Of a DNA stretch of 64,000 nt, positions 43,121 to 51,906 are shown one piece after another. A program made the translations under genes and the position numbers. The notes under the pieces are model-generated. The model saw only the letters and a program-made list of their open reading frames with translations. It did not search any database and was not told the DNA's origin. Source of the DNA: Azospirillum brasilense (lineage in GTDB: Bacteria > Pseudomonadota > Alphaproteobacteria > Azospirillales > Azospirillaceae); the NCBI RefSeq assembly GCF_008365405.1, contig NZ_QOKV01000006.1, positions 62,001 through 126,000 on the forward strand, written 5' to 3'. Position 1 is the stretch's first letter, and each line of letters opens with the position of its first letter.

Positions 43121-45109
43121 TCACACGTCGATGTCGTCGACCCGGACAAACTTTGCGTTCTCCTGGATGAACTGGAAGCGCAGCTCCGGACGGCGGCCCA
43201 TCAGCTCCTCCACGCGGGTCTTCGTGGCCTTCACGTCCTCCGCCTGTTCCGGATCGGCGGCGTTCGGCACGACGACGCGCAGCAGCGTGCGCTTGGCCGG
43301 GTCCATGGTCGTCTCGCGGAGCTGGGCCGGCATCATCTCGCCCAGGCCCTTGAAGCGGCTGATCTCCACCTTCTTGCCCTTGAACGTCTTGTTCATGAGT
43401 TGGTCCTTGTGCGCGTCGTCGCGGGCGTAGACCGACTTGGCGCCGTGGCTGATGCGGTAGAGCGGCGGCAGAGCGAGGTACAGGTGCCCGTTCTGGATCA
43501 GCCCGCCCATCTCCCGGTAGAAGAAGGTCATCAGCAGCGAGGCGATGTGCGCGCCGTCCACGTCCGCGTCGGTCATGATGATGACCCGCTCGTAGCGCAG
43601 CTTGTCGCTGGAGAAGTCCTTGCCCACGCCGCAGCCCAGCGCCTGGGTAAGGTCGTTCAGCTCCTGGTTGGCCTTCATCTTGTCGGCGGAGGCCGACGCG
43701 ACGTTCAGGATCTTGCCGCGCAGCGGCAGGATGGCCTGGGTTTCGCGGTTGCGCGCCTGCTTGGCGGAGCCACCCGCGGAATCGCCCTCGACCAGGAAGA
43801 TCTCGGTGCCCTCCGGCGAATTGCGGGAGCAATCGGCCAGCTTGCCGGGCAGGCGCAGGCGGCGGGTCGCGGATTTGCGTCCCAACTCCTTGGACTGCTT
43901 GCGCTTGGCGCGCTCCTCCGCCTTCTCGATGAGCCGCTCCAGAAGGGCCTTGGAGGAGGAGGGGTCGCCCGACAGCCAGTGGTCGAAGTGATCCTTGATC
44001 GCCGCCTCGACCAGCCGGTGGGCTTCCGCCGTCACCAGCTTCTCCTTGGTCTGGCCCTGGAAATGCGGTTCGCGGATGAAGACCGACAGCAGGATGCAGG
44101 CGTCACCCATCACGTCGTCCGCGGTGACCTGGGCGGCGCGCTTGTTGCTGGTCAGCTCGCCATAGCCCTTCAGGCCGCGGGTCAGCGCGGCGCGCAGGCC
44201 GGCCTCGTGCGTGCCGCCCTGCGGGGTGGGCACCGTGTTGCAGTAGGTGTGGGAGAAGCCCTCGTCATCCTCCGGCCAGGCGATGGCCCATTCCACGCGG
44301 CCCTGCTGGTTCGGGAAGTCCAACGCGCCGGAGAAGGGCAGGCGGGTCAGCGTCCGACGCTCCTTCAGGGCGGCGTTCAGATAGTCGAGCAGGCCGCCGG
44401 GGAAGTGCAGCGTCTCCTGCGCCGGGGTGGTGCTGTCGGGTGCCAGCAGCGACGGGTCGCAGTTCCAGCGGATCTCCACGCCCCGGTACAGGTAGGCCTT
44501 GGAGCGCGCCAGCCGGTACAGCCGGTGCGGCTCGAAATGGGCGGCCTCGCCGAAGATTTCGGGGTCGGCGTGGAAGCGGATGGTCGTGCCGCGGCGATTG
44601 GCCGCGCCCTGGCGGGTCAGCGGTCCCTGGGGCAGGCCGCGGCTGTAGTGCTGCACGTAGAGCTGGCGGTCGCGCGCCACCTCCACGGCCAATCGGTCGG
44701 ACAGGGCGTTGACCACCGACAGGCCGACGCCGTGCAGGCCGCCGGAGGTCTGGTAGACCTTGTTGGAGAACTTTCCGCCCGAATGCAGGGTGGTGAGGAT
44801 GACCTCCAGCGCCGACTTGCCCGGGTACTTGGGGTGGTCGTCGATCGGGATGCCGCGCCCGTTGTCGCGCACCACCACCGTGCCGTCGATGGTCAGCTCC
44901 AGGTCGATGCGGCTGGCGTGGCCGGCCACCGCCTCGTCCATGGCGTTGTCCAGAACCTCGGCCACCAGATGGTGCAGCGCCCGGTCGTCGGTGCCGCCGA
45001 TGTACATGCCGGGGCGCCGGCGGACGGGCTCAAGCCCCTCCAGAACCTCGATATCCTGGGCGGAATAGGTCTCGGCCTTGCGCGCCGTGTTCTCGAAAAG
45101 ATCGCTCAT
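43121..45109 (-). CDS. parE: DNA topoisomerase IV subunit B
   Basis: The 662-aa GyrB/ParE ATPase subunit of the enzyme decatenates daughter chromosomes. The GHKL ATPase motifs are VLDNAMDEA, RDNGRGIP and GGLHGVGLSVVN. The TOPRIM box starts EGDSAGGSAKQARNR and includes MTDADVDGAH, and ISRFKGLGEMM follows. The length matches ParE rather than the longer GyrB. ParC is not in the window. The predicted promoter places the transcription start on the initiating A, so the mRNA may be leaderless. Confidence 0.93.
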   Translation of the reverse strand: MSDLFENTARKAETYSAQDIEVLEGLEPVRRRPGMYIGGTDDRALHHLVAEVLDNAMDEAVAGHASRIDLELTIDGTVVVRDNGRGIPIDDHPKYPGKSALEVILTTLHSGGKFSNKVYQTSGGLHGVGLSVVNALSDRLAVEVARDRQLYVQHYSRGLPQGPLTRQGAANRRGTTIRFHADPEIFGEAAHFEPHRLYRLARSKAYLYRGVEIRWNCDPSLLAPDSTTPAQETLHFPGGLLDYLNAALKERRTLTRLPFSGALDFPNQQGRVEWAIAWPEDDEGFSHTYCNTVPTPQGGTHEAGLRAALTRGLKGYGELTSNKRAAQVTADDVMGDACILLSVFIREPHFQGQTKEKLVTAEAHRLVEAAIKDHFDHWLSGDPSSSKALLERLIEKAEERAKRKQSKELGRKSATRRLRLPGKLADCSRNSPEGTEIFLVEGDSAGGSAKQARNRETQAILPLRGKILNVASASADKMKANQELNDLTQALGCGVGKDFSSDKLRYERVIIMTDADVDGAHIASLLMTFFYREMGGLIQNGHLYLALPPLYRISHGAKSVYARDDAHKDQLMNKTFKGKKVEISRFKGLGEMMPAQLRETTMDPAKRTLLRVVVPNAADPEQAEDVKATKTRVEELMGRRPELRFQFIQENAKFVRVDDIDV

Positions 45110-45115
45110 GGCCCA

Positions 45116-45144
45116 GTTATAGGAATTTCGTCAGGGCTGCGCAA
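45116..45144 (-). promoter_or_regulatory. Predicted leaderless promoter of parE
   Basis: On the minus strand -35 TTGCGC (plus 45139-45144), a 17-bp spacer and -10 TATAAC (plus 45116-45121) are present. Only 6 nt separate the -10 from ATG 45109, which puts the expected start on or next to the A of ATG. No ribosome-binding site exists upstream. Confidence 0.55.
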
Positions 45145-45163
45145 GCGCATGCGGTGGCTCCTA

Positions 45164-45169
45164 TATACT
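45164..45169 (+). promoter_or_regulatory. Possible -10 of the thioesterase gene
   Basis: TATACT (45164-45169) lies 57 bp before ATG 45227 in the divergent gap with parE. No convincing -35 is visible at the right distance. Confidence 0.35.
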
Positions 45170-45226
45170 CCCCGCACCATATTTTGTGATGCGCTTTTTC
45201 GACCCTACAGAGAGGGCGGGTTCACG

Positions 45227-45643
45227 ATGAGCGACGGCACCCCGATCAACCACCCCCCGACCCATCCGGACATGGAGGGCGGCCCGGCGCTGCGCACCAT
45301 CGCCATGCCGGCGGACACCAACCCCAACGGCGACATTTTCGGCGGCTGGCTGCTGGCCCAGATGGATCTGGCCGGCGGCGTCGCCGCCCTGCGCCGCGCG
45401 GGCGGGCGCGTGGCGACGGTGGGGATCGAAGCGATGACCTTCCACAAGCCGGTCTATGTCGGCGACGAGGTGAGCTGCTTCGCCCATGTCACCAAGGTGG
45501 GCCGCACCTCCATCCGCGTGCGCGTCGAGACCTGGGTGCGCCGCCAGCGCAGCGCGGGGGAGGCGATCAAGGTGACCGAGGGTGTGTTCACCTATGTCGC
45601 CATCGGCGAGGACCGCCGCCCGCGCGAGGTCCCGCCGGAGTGA
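45227..45643 (+). CDS. Acyl-CoA thioesterase, YciA type
   Basis: This 138-aa hotdog-fold enzyme hydrolyses acyl-CoA esters. The family start MPADTNPNGDIFGGWLLAQMD carries the catalytic Asn-Gly-Asp segment. TFHKPVYVGDEVSC and VRVETWVRR match YciA. The long frame upstream is an antisense shadow of parE; ATG 45227 is the natural start. Confidence 0.92.
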   Translation: MSDGTPINHPPTHPDMEGGPALRTIAMPADTNPNGDIFGGWLLAQMDLAGGVAALRRAGGRVATVGIEAMTFHKPVYVGDEVSCFAHVTKVGRTSIRVRVETWVRRQRSAGEAIKVTEGVFTYVAIGEDRRPREVPPE

Positions 45644-45778
45644 ATCGGCGCCCGCCTTCTTTCGAAGGTTGCGCACTGTGTCACTCTCCTTTGGGGGTGT
45701 AGGCCGCCTATTACTCGGCGGCGCAAAGAGCATGGCGCGGTGAATTCTTTCGGATTGCTTCTTTTCCGTTTGACCGAA

Positions 45779-45802
45779 GGAATCGCGTATGATTCCATCA
45801 TA
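45779..45802 (+). promoter_or_regulatory. Overlapping palindromes just before ftsB
   Basis: GGAATC/GATTCC (45779-45784 with 45791-45796) and TATGAT/ATCATA (45788-45793 with 45797-45802) are two perfect 6-bp inverted repeats that share bases and so exclude each other as hairpins. They end 5 nt before ATG 45808. They may form an operator or a translation-control element. Confidence 0.35.
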
Positions 45803-45807
45803 CCGCC

Positions 45808-46179
45808 ATGACCATGCTCCAGAACCTCACCGACTCGCTGAAACGCGCCGCGAAAAGCGCCCTTCGCCAGGCCATCGGGCCGGCCATCGGCTCCTGCGTC
45901 GTCGCCTACTTCGTCTATTACGCCGTCCAGGGGGACCGCGGGCTGCTCGCCATGAACCACCTGAAGGCGGAGATCGCCACGGCGGAATCCGTCCTGGATC
46001 AGGTGAAGGCCGAGCGCGAGCGAATGGACCGCCGCGCGCAACTGATGCGCAGCGACCACCTGGACCGCGACATGCTGGACGAGCGTGCGCGCACGATGTT
46101 GAACCTTTCCGGCCCCCGCGACGTCATAATCGCACTCCCTCCGGCGCAGGTCGAAGGGGATGCTAGCGCTGAGAAGTAG
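45808..46179 (+). CDS. ftsB: Septum formation initiator FtsB/DivIC family
   Basis: This 123-aa small divisome protein has one membrane segment (~25-42, IGSCVVAYFVYYAVQG) followed by a coiled coil (~48-85). The family pattern LDRDMLDERARTMLNL comes after it. FtsB links FtsQ and FtsL at the septum. In alphaproteobacteria this gene commonly lies just upstream of pdhA, as here. Confidence 0.88.
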   Translation: MTMLQNLTDSLKRAAKSALRQAIGPAIGSCVVAYFVYYAVQGDRGLLAMNHLKAEIATAESVLDQVKAERERMDRRAQLMRSDHLDRDMLDERARTMLNLSGPRDVIIALPPAQVEGDASAEK

Positions 46180-46298
46180 GTCATATCAGTGAATTAACCG
46201 AAAGCCGGTTAACGCCGAATTTCGCGTTTAAAAACAGATATTTGCGTCTCGTGCGCTTGTCGTGTACTGTGCGCCCCGCATCCGCTTCCGGTGCGAGG

Positions 46299-46330
46299 GG
46301 GATGCACCCTCATAAGTGGGATGTACCCTC
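46299..46330 (+). promoter_or_regulatory. Tandem 13-bp repeats in the pdhA leader
   Basis: GGGATGCACCCTC (46299-46311) and GGGATGTACCCTC (46318-46330) differ at one base and are spaced 19 bp apart start to start. Each is a partial palindrome (GGG...CCC). They lie 62-93 bp ahead of the pdhA ATG and look like two half-turn-spaced binding sites for a regulator, or a repeat in the leader RNA. Confidence 0.5.
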
Positions 46331-46391
46331 GCAACGTGCTGCAGCCCTGGCTGTTCGCTTGCCGTCGCTGCATAAACCCTGGGGAGGAAAC

Positions 46392-47408
46392 ATGGCCGCG
46401 TCACGACGCCGTCCGAAGGCGCAGACTGACTCCGCGTCGAAGCAGGCCGCTTCGACCGAGGACTTGATCAAGTACTACCGTGAGATGCTGCTGATCCGCC
46501 GCTTCGAGGAGAAGGCGGGCCAGCTCTACGGCATGGGCCTCATCGGCGGTTTCTGCCACCTCTACATCGGCCAGGAAGCCGTCGTGGTCGGCATCCAGGC
46601 CGCGCTGAAGGACAACGACGACGTCATCACCAGCTACCGTGACCATGGCCACATGCTGGCCTGCGGCATGGACCCCAAGGGCGTGATGGCCGAGCTGACC
46701 GGCCGCCGTGGAGGCTACTCCAAGGGCAAGGGCGGCTCGATGCACATGTTCAGCCGCGAGAAGAACTTCTACGGCGGCCACGGCATCGTCGGAGCGCAGG
46801 TCCCGCTGGGCACCGGCCTCGCCTTCTCGCACAAGTACAACAAGGACGACGGCCTGTCCGCGGTCTATTGCGGCGACGGCGCCATCAACCAGGGTCAGGT
46901 TTACGAGAGCTTCAACATGGCGGCGCTGTGGAAGCTGCCGGTGCTCTACGTGATCGAGAACAACAAGTACGCCATGGGCACCTCGCAGGAGCGCGCCTCG
47001 GCGGGCGAGCTGCACCAGCGCGGCGCGGCCTACGGCATTCCCGGCCACCAGGTCAACGGCATGGACGTCCTCGAGGTCCGCGAGGCCGCCGACAAGTGGG
47101 TGGAATACATCCGCGCCGGCAACGGCCCGGTCATCCTCGAGATGAAGACCTACCGCTACCGCGGCCACTCGATGTCCGACCCGGCCAAGTATCGGACCAA
47201 GGAGGAGGTCGAGAAGATGCGGAGCGAGTCCGATCCGATCGACAACCTGAAGCGCGTCCTGCTGGAAGGCGCTTACGTGACCGAGGACCAGCTCAAAGAG
47301 ATCGACCGCGAGGTCAAGGCCGTGGTGACCGAGGCTGCCGAGTTCGCGCAGCAGAGCCCCGAGCCCGATCCGGCGGAGCTGTGGACGGACGTCCTGGTCG
47401 AAGCCTGA
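46392..47408 (+). CDS. pdhA: Pyruvate dehydrogenase E1 alpha subunit
   Basis: This 338-aa thiamine-diphosphate enzyme subunit decarboxylates pyruvate. The TPP/Mg motif is GDGAINQGQVYES...ENNKYAMG, the phosphorylation-loop region is YRYRGHSMSDPAKYRTKEE, and the start of the fold is YREMLLIRRFEEKAGQLYGMG. ATG 46392 is fixed by the strong GGGGAGGAAAC ribosome site. It is the first gene of the pdhA-pdhB-pdhC-lpdA operon. Confidence 0.97.
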   Translation: MAASRRRPKAQTDSASKQAASTEDLIKYYREMLLIRRFEEKAGQLYGMGLIGGFCHLYIGQEAVVVGIQAALKDNDDVITSYRDHGHMLACGMDPKGVMAELTGRRGGYSKGKGGSMHMFSREKNFYGGHGIVGAQVPLGTGLAFSHKYNKDDGLSAVYCGDGAINQGQVYESFNMAALWKLPVLYVIENNKYAMGTSQERASAGELHQRGAAYGIPGHQVNGMDVLEVREAADKWVEYIRAGNGPVILEMKTYRYRGHSMSDPAKYRTKEEVEKMRSESDPIDNLKRVLLEGAYVTEDQLKEIDREVKAVVTEAAEFAQQSPEPDPAELWTDVLVEA

Positions 47409-47440
47409 CGACAACGATAAGCAGGAGCGGCGCCGAGGGC

Positions 47441-47458
47441 CGGAGGCTTCGCCTCCCG
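47441..47458 (+). other. Intercistronic hairpin between pdhA and pdhB
   Basis: GGAGGC (47442-47447) and GCCTCC (47451-47456) close a 3-nt TTC loop, and flanking CCGG residues can extend the stem with one bulge. There is no U-run. It may stabilise the upstream mRNA end or be a processing point. Confidence 0.4.
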
Positions 47459-47486
47459 GTGAACCCGCGCCGCCGGAGGTTGAGGA

Positions 47487-48884
47487 ATGCCGATCGAAGT
47501 GCTGATGCCGGCGCTGTCGCCCACCATGACCGAGGGCAAGCTGGCGAAATGGGTCAAAAAAGAAGGTGACGAGGTCAAGTCCGGCGACGTGCTCGCCGAG
47601 ATCGAGACCGACAAGGCGACCATGGAGGTCGAGGCGGTCGACGAAGGCCGCATCGGCAAGATCCTGGTCGCCGAGGGCACCGAGAACGTCGCCGTGAACA
47701 CCCCCATCGCCGTGATCCTCGGCGAGGGCGAGAGCGTCACCGACGCCGTGTCCGGCTCTCCGGTGCCGGCGCCGAAGGTCGCCGCCGAGCCGGTGGTGAA
47801 GGACACGGGCGCGCACGCCCCGGCCACCCTGCCGGTCGGCCCGGCCAGCGGCCCGGCCGCCGCGCCGCCGGCCTCGGACGAGGACAAGTTCTTCGACAAG
47901 ACGGTGAAGAAGACCGTCCGCGAAGCGCTGCGCGACGCCATGGCCGAAGAGATGCGCCGCGACCCGACCGTCTTCCTGATGGGCGAGGAGGTCGCGCAGT
48001 ACCAGGGCGCCTACAAGGTGTCGCAGGGCCTGCTCCAGGAGTTCGGCGCCGACCGCGTCATCGACACGCCGATCACCGAGATCGGCTTCGCCGGCTTGGG
48101 CGTCGGTGCGGCCTTCCGCGGCCTGCGCCCGATCGTCGAGTTCATGACCTTCAACTTCGCGATGCAGGCGATCGACCACATCGTGAACTCGGCGGCCAAG
48201 ACGCTGTACATGTCCGGCGGCCAGATGGGCTGCCCGATCGTGTTCCGCGGCCCGAACGGCGCCGCCGCCCGCGTCGCCGCGCAGCACAGCCAGGACTTCA
48301 CCCCCTGGTACGCCAGCGTGCCCGGCCTGAAGGTCGTCGCCCCCTACAGCGCGTCGGACTTCAAGGGCCTGATGAAGTCGGCCATCCGCGATCCGAACCC
48401 GGTCATCTTCCTCGAGAACGAGATCCTCTACGGCCAGTCCTTCGAGGTGCCGGAGAGCGAGGACTTCATCGTTCCGATCGGCCGCGCCAAGATCCGCCGC
48501 GCCGGCACGGACGTGACCATCACCGCCCACTCGCTGATGGTCAGCTACGCGCTCGCCGCCGCCGATCTGCTGGAGAAGGACGGGATCAGCGCCGAGGTCA
48601 TCGACCTGCGCACGATCCGTCCGCTCGACACCGAGACGATCGTCGACTCCGTCAAGAAGACCAACCGCCTCGTCACCGTCGAGGAGGCCTGGCCGACCTG
48701 CGGCATCGGCGCCGAGCTGTCGGCCCTGATGATGGAGCAGGCCTTCGACTATCTGGACGCCCCGGTGATCCGCGTGACCGGCCTCGACGTGCCGATGCCC
48801 TACGCGGCGAACCTGGAAAAGCTCGTACTTCCTTCGCCCGACCGCATCGCGGAAGCGGCGAAGAAGGCCTGCTACCGCAAGTAA
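47487..48884 (+). CDS. pdhB: Pyruvate dehydrogenase E1 beta subunit with lipoyl domain
   Basis: The 465-aa protein has an N-terminal lipoyl domain (residues 1-~78) with lipoylation Lys in [11 protein letters not shown], an Ala/Pro linker, and the E1-beta transketolase-like domain from ~135 ([13 protein letters not shown]...[17 protein letters not shown]). The extra lipoyl domain is a known feature of alphaproteobacterial PDH. The beta domain carries the active-site Glu region [13 protein letters not shown]. It is separated from pdhC by 13 bp. Confidence 0.97.
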   Translation: MPIEVLMPALSPTMTEGKLAKWVKKEGDEVKSGDVLAEIETDKATMEVEAVDEGRIGKILVAEGTENVAVNTPIAVILGEGESVTDAVSGSPVPAPKVAAEPVVKDTGAHAPATLPVGPASGPAAAPPASDEDKFFDKTVKKTVREALRDAMAEEMRRDPTVFLMGEEVAQYQGAYKVSQGLLQEFGADRVIDTPITEIGFAGLGVGAAFRGLRPIVEFMTFNFAMQAIDHIVNSAAKTLYMSGGQMGCPIVFRGPNGAAARVAAQHSQDFTPWYASVPGLKVVAPYSASDFKGLMKSAIRDPNPVIFLENEILYGQSFEVPESEDFIVPIGRAKIRRAGTDVTITAHSLMVSYALAAADLLEKDGISAEVIDLRTIRPLDTETIVDSVKKTNRLVTVEEAWPTCGIGAELSALMMEQAFDYLDAPVIRVTGLDVPMPYAANLEKLVLPSPDRIAEAAKKACYRK

Positions 48885-48897
48885 GGAGGGCGAGCGA

Positions 48898-50247
48898 ATG
48901 ACCATCCAGATTCTCATGCCCGCCCTCTCTCCGACCATGACCGAGGGCAACCTCGCCAAGTGGCTGAAGAAGGAAGGCGACGCGGTGAAGTCCGGCGACG
49001 TGATCGCCGAGATCGAAACCGACAAGGCCACCATGGAAGTGGAGGCGGCCGACGAAGGCCGTCTCGGCAAGATCCTCGTGCAGGCCGGCACGCAGGGCGT
49101 CGCGGTGAACACCCCGATCGCCGTGCTGCTGGAAGAGGGCGAGGACGACAGCGCGCTTGCCAAGGCCGCCGCTCCCGCTCCGGCCGCTGCGCCCGCCGCG
49201 GCTCCGGCCCCGGCACAGACCCAGGCGGCGTCCGCTCCGGCTCCGGCCGCTGCTCCGGCTCCGCAGGCCGCGGCCGCTCCGGCCCCCGCCGCCCAGGGCG
49301 GTGGCCGCGTGTTCGCCAGCCCGCTGGCCCGCCGCCTGGCCGAGCAGGCCGGTCTCGACCTGAAGGCCGTCACGGGCACCGGCCCGAACGGCCGCATCGT
49401 CAAGGCCGACATCGAGGCCGCCAAGGCCGGCGGCACCGCCAAGGCAGCCGCTCCGCAGGCCGCTCAGGCTCCCGCCGCGGCACCGGCGGCTGCTCCGGCC
49501 GCCGCTGCTCCGGCCCCGAAGGCCGCGGGCATCGACGCCAAGGACCTGTCGGACAAGCTGGGCATGCGCTACAAGGCGCAGCCGAACAGCTCCATGCGCA
49601 AGACGATCTCCCGTCGTCTGACCGAGGTGCAGCAGACGGTGCCGGATTACTTCCTGGCCATCGACTGCGAGCTGGACGCGCTGCTGAAGGTCCGCTCCGA
49701 CCTGAACGCCCGCTCCAAGGACTACAAGCTGTCGGTCAACGACTTCATCATCCGCGCCGCCGCGCTGACGCTGAAGAAGTTCCCGAACATCAACGCCGCT
49801 TGGTCGGAGGAGGCCATCCTCCGCTACGACCACGTCGACATCTCGGTCGCCGTGGCCACCCCGACCGGCCTGATCACGCCCATCGTCAAGAAGGCGGAGA
49901 CCAAGGGGCTGGCCGAGATCTCCAACGAGATGAAGGGTCTGGCGGAGCGCGCCCGCGATGGCAAGCTGAAGCCGGAAGAGTACCAGGGCGGCACCTTCTC
50001 GATCTCCAACCTCGGCATGTACGGCATCCGGGAGTTCGCGGCGATCATCAACCCGCCGCAGGCCTGCATCATGGCGGTCGGCGCCGGGGAGCAGCGTCCG
50101 GTCGTGAAGAACGGCGCGCTCGCCATCGCCACCGTGATGACCGTCTCGGTCACCGTGGACCACCGCGTCGCCGACGGCGCGCAGGGTGCGGAATTCCTCG
50201 CGGCTTTCAAGAAGCTGATCGAGGACCCGCTGAGCATGCTGCTGTAA
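48898..50247 (+). CDS. pdhC: Dihydrolipoamide acetyltransferase (PDH E2)
   Basis: This 449-aa E2 core protein has one lipoyl domain (Lys in [11 protein letters not shown]), an Ala/Pro-rich linker (~85-135), a peripheral subunit-binding domain (VFASPLARRLAEQAGLDL...GPNGRIVKADIE), a second Ala/Pro linker, and the catalytic acetyltransferase domain with DHRVADG near the C-terminus. It transfers acetyl groups to CoA. It is 12 bp before lpdA. Confidence 0.97.
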   Translation: MTIQILMPALSPTMTEGNLAKWLKKEGDAVKSGDVIAEIETDKATMEVEAADEGRLGKILVQAGTQGVAVNTPIAVLLEEGEDDSALAKAAAPAPAAAPAAAPAPAQTQAASAPAPAAAPAPQAAAAPAPAAQGGGRVFASPLARRLAEQAGLDLKAVTGTGPNGRIVKADIEAAKAGGTAKAAAPQAAQAPAAAPAAAPAAAAPAPKAAGIDAKDLSDKLGMRYKAQPNSSMRKTISRRLTEVQQTVPDYFLAIDCELDALLKVRSDLNARSKDYKLSVNDFIIRAAALTLKKFPNINAAWSEEAILRYDHVDISVAVATPTGLITPIVKKAETKGLAEISNEMKGLAERARDGKLKPEEYQGGTFSISNLGMYGIREFAAIINPPQACIMAVGAGEQRPVVKNGALAIATVMTVSVTVDHRVADGAQGAEFLAAFKKLIEDPLSMLL

Positions 50248-50259
50248 GGGGCGCGGACC

Positions 50260-51657
50260 ATGGCTGACATGAACTACGATCTCATCGTCATCGGCGGCGG
50301 TCCGGGCGGCTATGTGGCGGCGATCCGCGCCGCCCAGCTCGGCCTCAGCACCGCGGTGGTGGAGCGTGAGAACCTCGGCGGCATCTGCCTCAACTGGGGC
50401 TGCATCCCGACCAAGGCGCTCCTGCGCTCGGCCGAGGTGCTGCGCAACGCCAAGCACGCCGCGGAGTACGGGCTGGTCATCCAGAACCCGTCCTTCGACC
50501 TGGACAAGGTCGTTCAGCGGTCCCGCAAGGTGGCGGGGCAGCTCAACGGCGGCGTCAAGCACCTGCTGAAGAAGAACAAGGTCGCCGTCATCGAGGGCGA
50601 GGCCAAGCTGCTCGGCAAGGGGCAGGTGGCCGTGACCAAGGGTGGTGCGGCGGTCGGCACCTTCGGGGCGAAGAACATCATCATCGCCACGGGCGCCCGC
50701 GCCCGCACCCTGCCGGGTCTGGAGGACGACGGCAACCTCGTCTGGACCTACCGCAAGGCGATGACCCCGAACACGACGCCGAAGTCGCTGCTGGTCATCG
50801 GCTCCGGCGCCATCGGCATCGAGTTCGCCAGCTTCTACAACGAGCTGGGCGCCAAGGTGACGGTGGTCGAGGTGATGGACCGCATCCTGCCGGTCGAGGA
50901 CGAGGAAATCTCGACCTTCGCCCGCAAGCAGTTCGAAAAGCAGGGCATGCGAATCATCACCAACGGCAAGGCCGGCAACCTGCGCAAGGGGGCCGACAGC
51001 GTGACGGTGGCGGTGGAAGCCAACGGCAAGACCGAGGACATCACGGTCGATCGCGTGATCCTCGCCGTCGGCATCGCGCCGAACACGGAGAATCTGGGCC
51101 TGGAGAACACCAAGGTCCAGACCGACCGCGGCCACATCAAGACCAACGCCAACTGCCAGACCGACGAGCCGGGCGTCTACGCCATCGGCGACGTGACGGG
51201 GGCTCCCTGGCTCGCCCACAAGGCCAGCCACGAGGGCGTCATCGCCGTCGAGCACATCGCCGGCAAGCACCCGCACGCGCTGGACGTCCGCAACATCCCG
51301 GGCTGCACCTACTCGCACCCGCAGATCGCGTCGGTCGGTCTGACCGAGAAGAAGGCGAAGGAGGCGGGCTACGAGGTCCGCGTCGGTCGTTTCCCCTTCA
51401 TCGGCAACGGCAAGGCCATCGCGCTGGGCGAGGCGGACGGCATGGTGAAGACCGTGTTCGATGCCAAGACCGGCGAATTGTTGGGTGCCCACATGGTCGG
51501 CGCCGAGGTGACGGAGCTGATCCAGGGCTACACGGTCGCCAAGACCATGGAGACCACCGAACAGGAACTGATGCAGACGGTGTTCCCGCATCCGACCCTG
51601 TCGGAGATGATGCACGAGTCGGTTCTTGATGCCTACGGCCGGGCCATCCACTTCTAA
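50260..51657 (+). CDS. lpdA: Dihydrolipoamide dehydrogenase (E3)
   Basis: This 465-aa flavoprotein reoxidises the lipoyl arm. Its parts are the N-terminal FAD dinucleotide site IGGGPGGYVAAIRAA, the redox-active disulfide CLNWGC (GGICLNWGCIPTKALL), the NAD site VIGSGAIGIEFASFY, and the C-terminal His-Glu dyad in FPHPTLSEMMHES. As the last gene of the pdh operon it probably serves PDH specifically, since many relatives carry another lpd elsewhere. Confidence 0.97.
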   Translation: MADMNYDLIVIGGGPGGYVAAIRAAQLGLSTAVVERENLGGICLNWGCIPTKALLRSAEVLRNAKHAAEYGLVIQNPSFDLDKVVQRSRKVAGQLNGGVKHLLKKNKVAVIEGEAKLLGKGQVAVTKGGAAVGTFGAKNIIIATGARARTLPGLEDDGNLVWTYRKAMTPNTTPKSLLVIGSGAIGIEFASFYNELGAKVTVVEVMDRILPVEDEEISTFARKQFEKQGMRIITNGKAGNLRKGADSVTVAVEANGKTEDITVDRVILAVGIAPNTENLGLENTKVQTDRGHIKTNANCQTDEPGVYAIGDVTGAPWLAHKASHEGVIAVEHIAGKHPHALDVRNIPGCTYSHPQIASVGLTEKKAKEAGYEVRVGRFPFIGNGKAIALGEADGMVKTVFDAKTGELLGAHMVGAEVTELIQGYTVAKTMETTEQELMQTVFPHPTLSEMMHESVLDAYGRAIHF

Positions 51658-51686
51658 GTGGCGAGTCTGATCGACGGTCGTTTCCT

Positions 51687-51711
51687 CCCTCGCCCTTCCG
51701 GGCGGGGGAGC
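51687..51711. repeat. CCCTCNCCC-type hairpin repeat
   Basis: CTCCCTCGCCC and GGGCGGGGGAG form an imperfect stem around TTCC downstream of lpdA. It is related to the perfect unit at 19089-19110 and the degraded one at 53894-53922. Confidence 0.45.
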
Positions 51712-51724
51712 AACGATTCCGACC

Positions 51725-51751
51725 CCGCCATCAAATTGGCGGTGTTGTTTC
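51725..51751 (+). terminator. Weak terminator-like hairpin after lpdA
   Basis: CCGCCA (51725-51730) pairs with TGGCGG (51737-51742) and is followed by TGTTGTTT. It may end part of the pdh transcript before lipA. Confidence 0.4.
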
Positions 51752-51906
51752 GTCGCGGCCGATAATCAGACTTGACCGGTCGGTCATTCCGGCCTATCCG
51801 GCGGGACCGTGTCCGCCGGCCTTGCGCCGTCCCTTGCGCCGTCGGCGGCGCGTTACCGTTCAGCATCGGCGCTGCCACCGGGCAGCCCGTGGGAGCACTT
51901 CAGACC

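Noticed and set aside
46194..46212. TTAACCG/CGGTTAA pair between ftsB and pdhA as a CtrA site
   Set aside because: The two TTAA elements are 11 bp apart, while CtrA sites have 7. A plain inverted repeat remains possible.
49190..49540. Repetitive DNA in the pdhC gene
   Set aside because: This is the Ala/Pro-rich flexible linker normal for E2 proteins, not a separate repeat element.
46401..51651. Two ~1000-codon minus-strand frames opposite the pdh operon
   Set aside because: They are shadows of pdhA, pdhB, pdhC and lpdA. Their repeated Gly/Ala/Ser stretches mirror the Ala/Pro linkers of E2.
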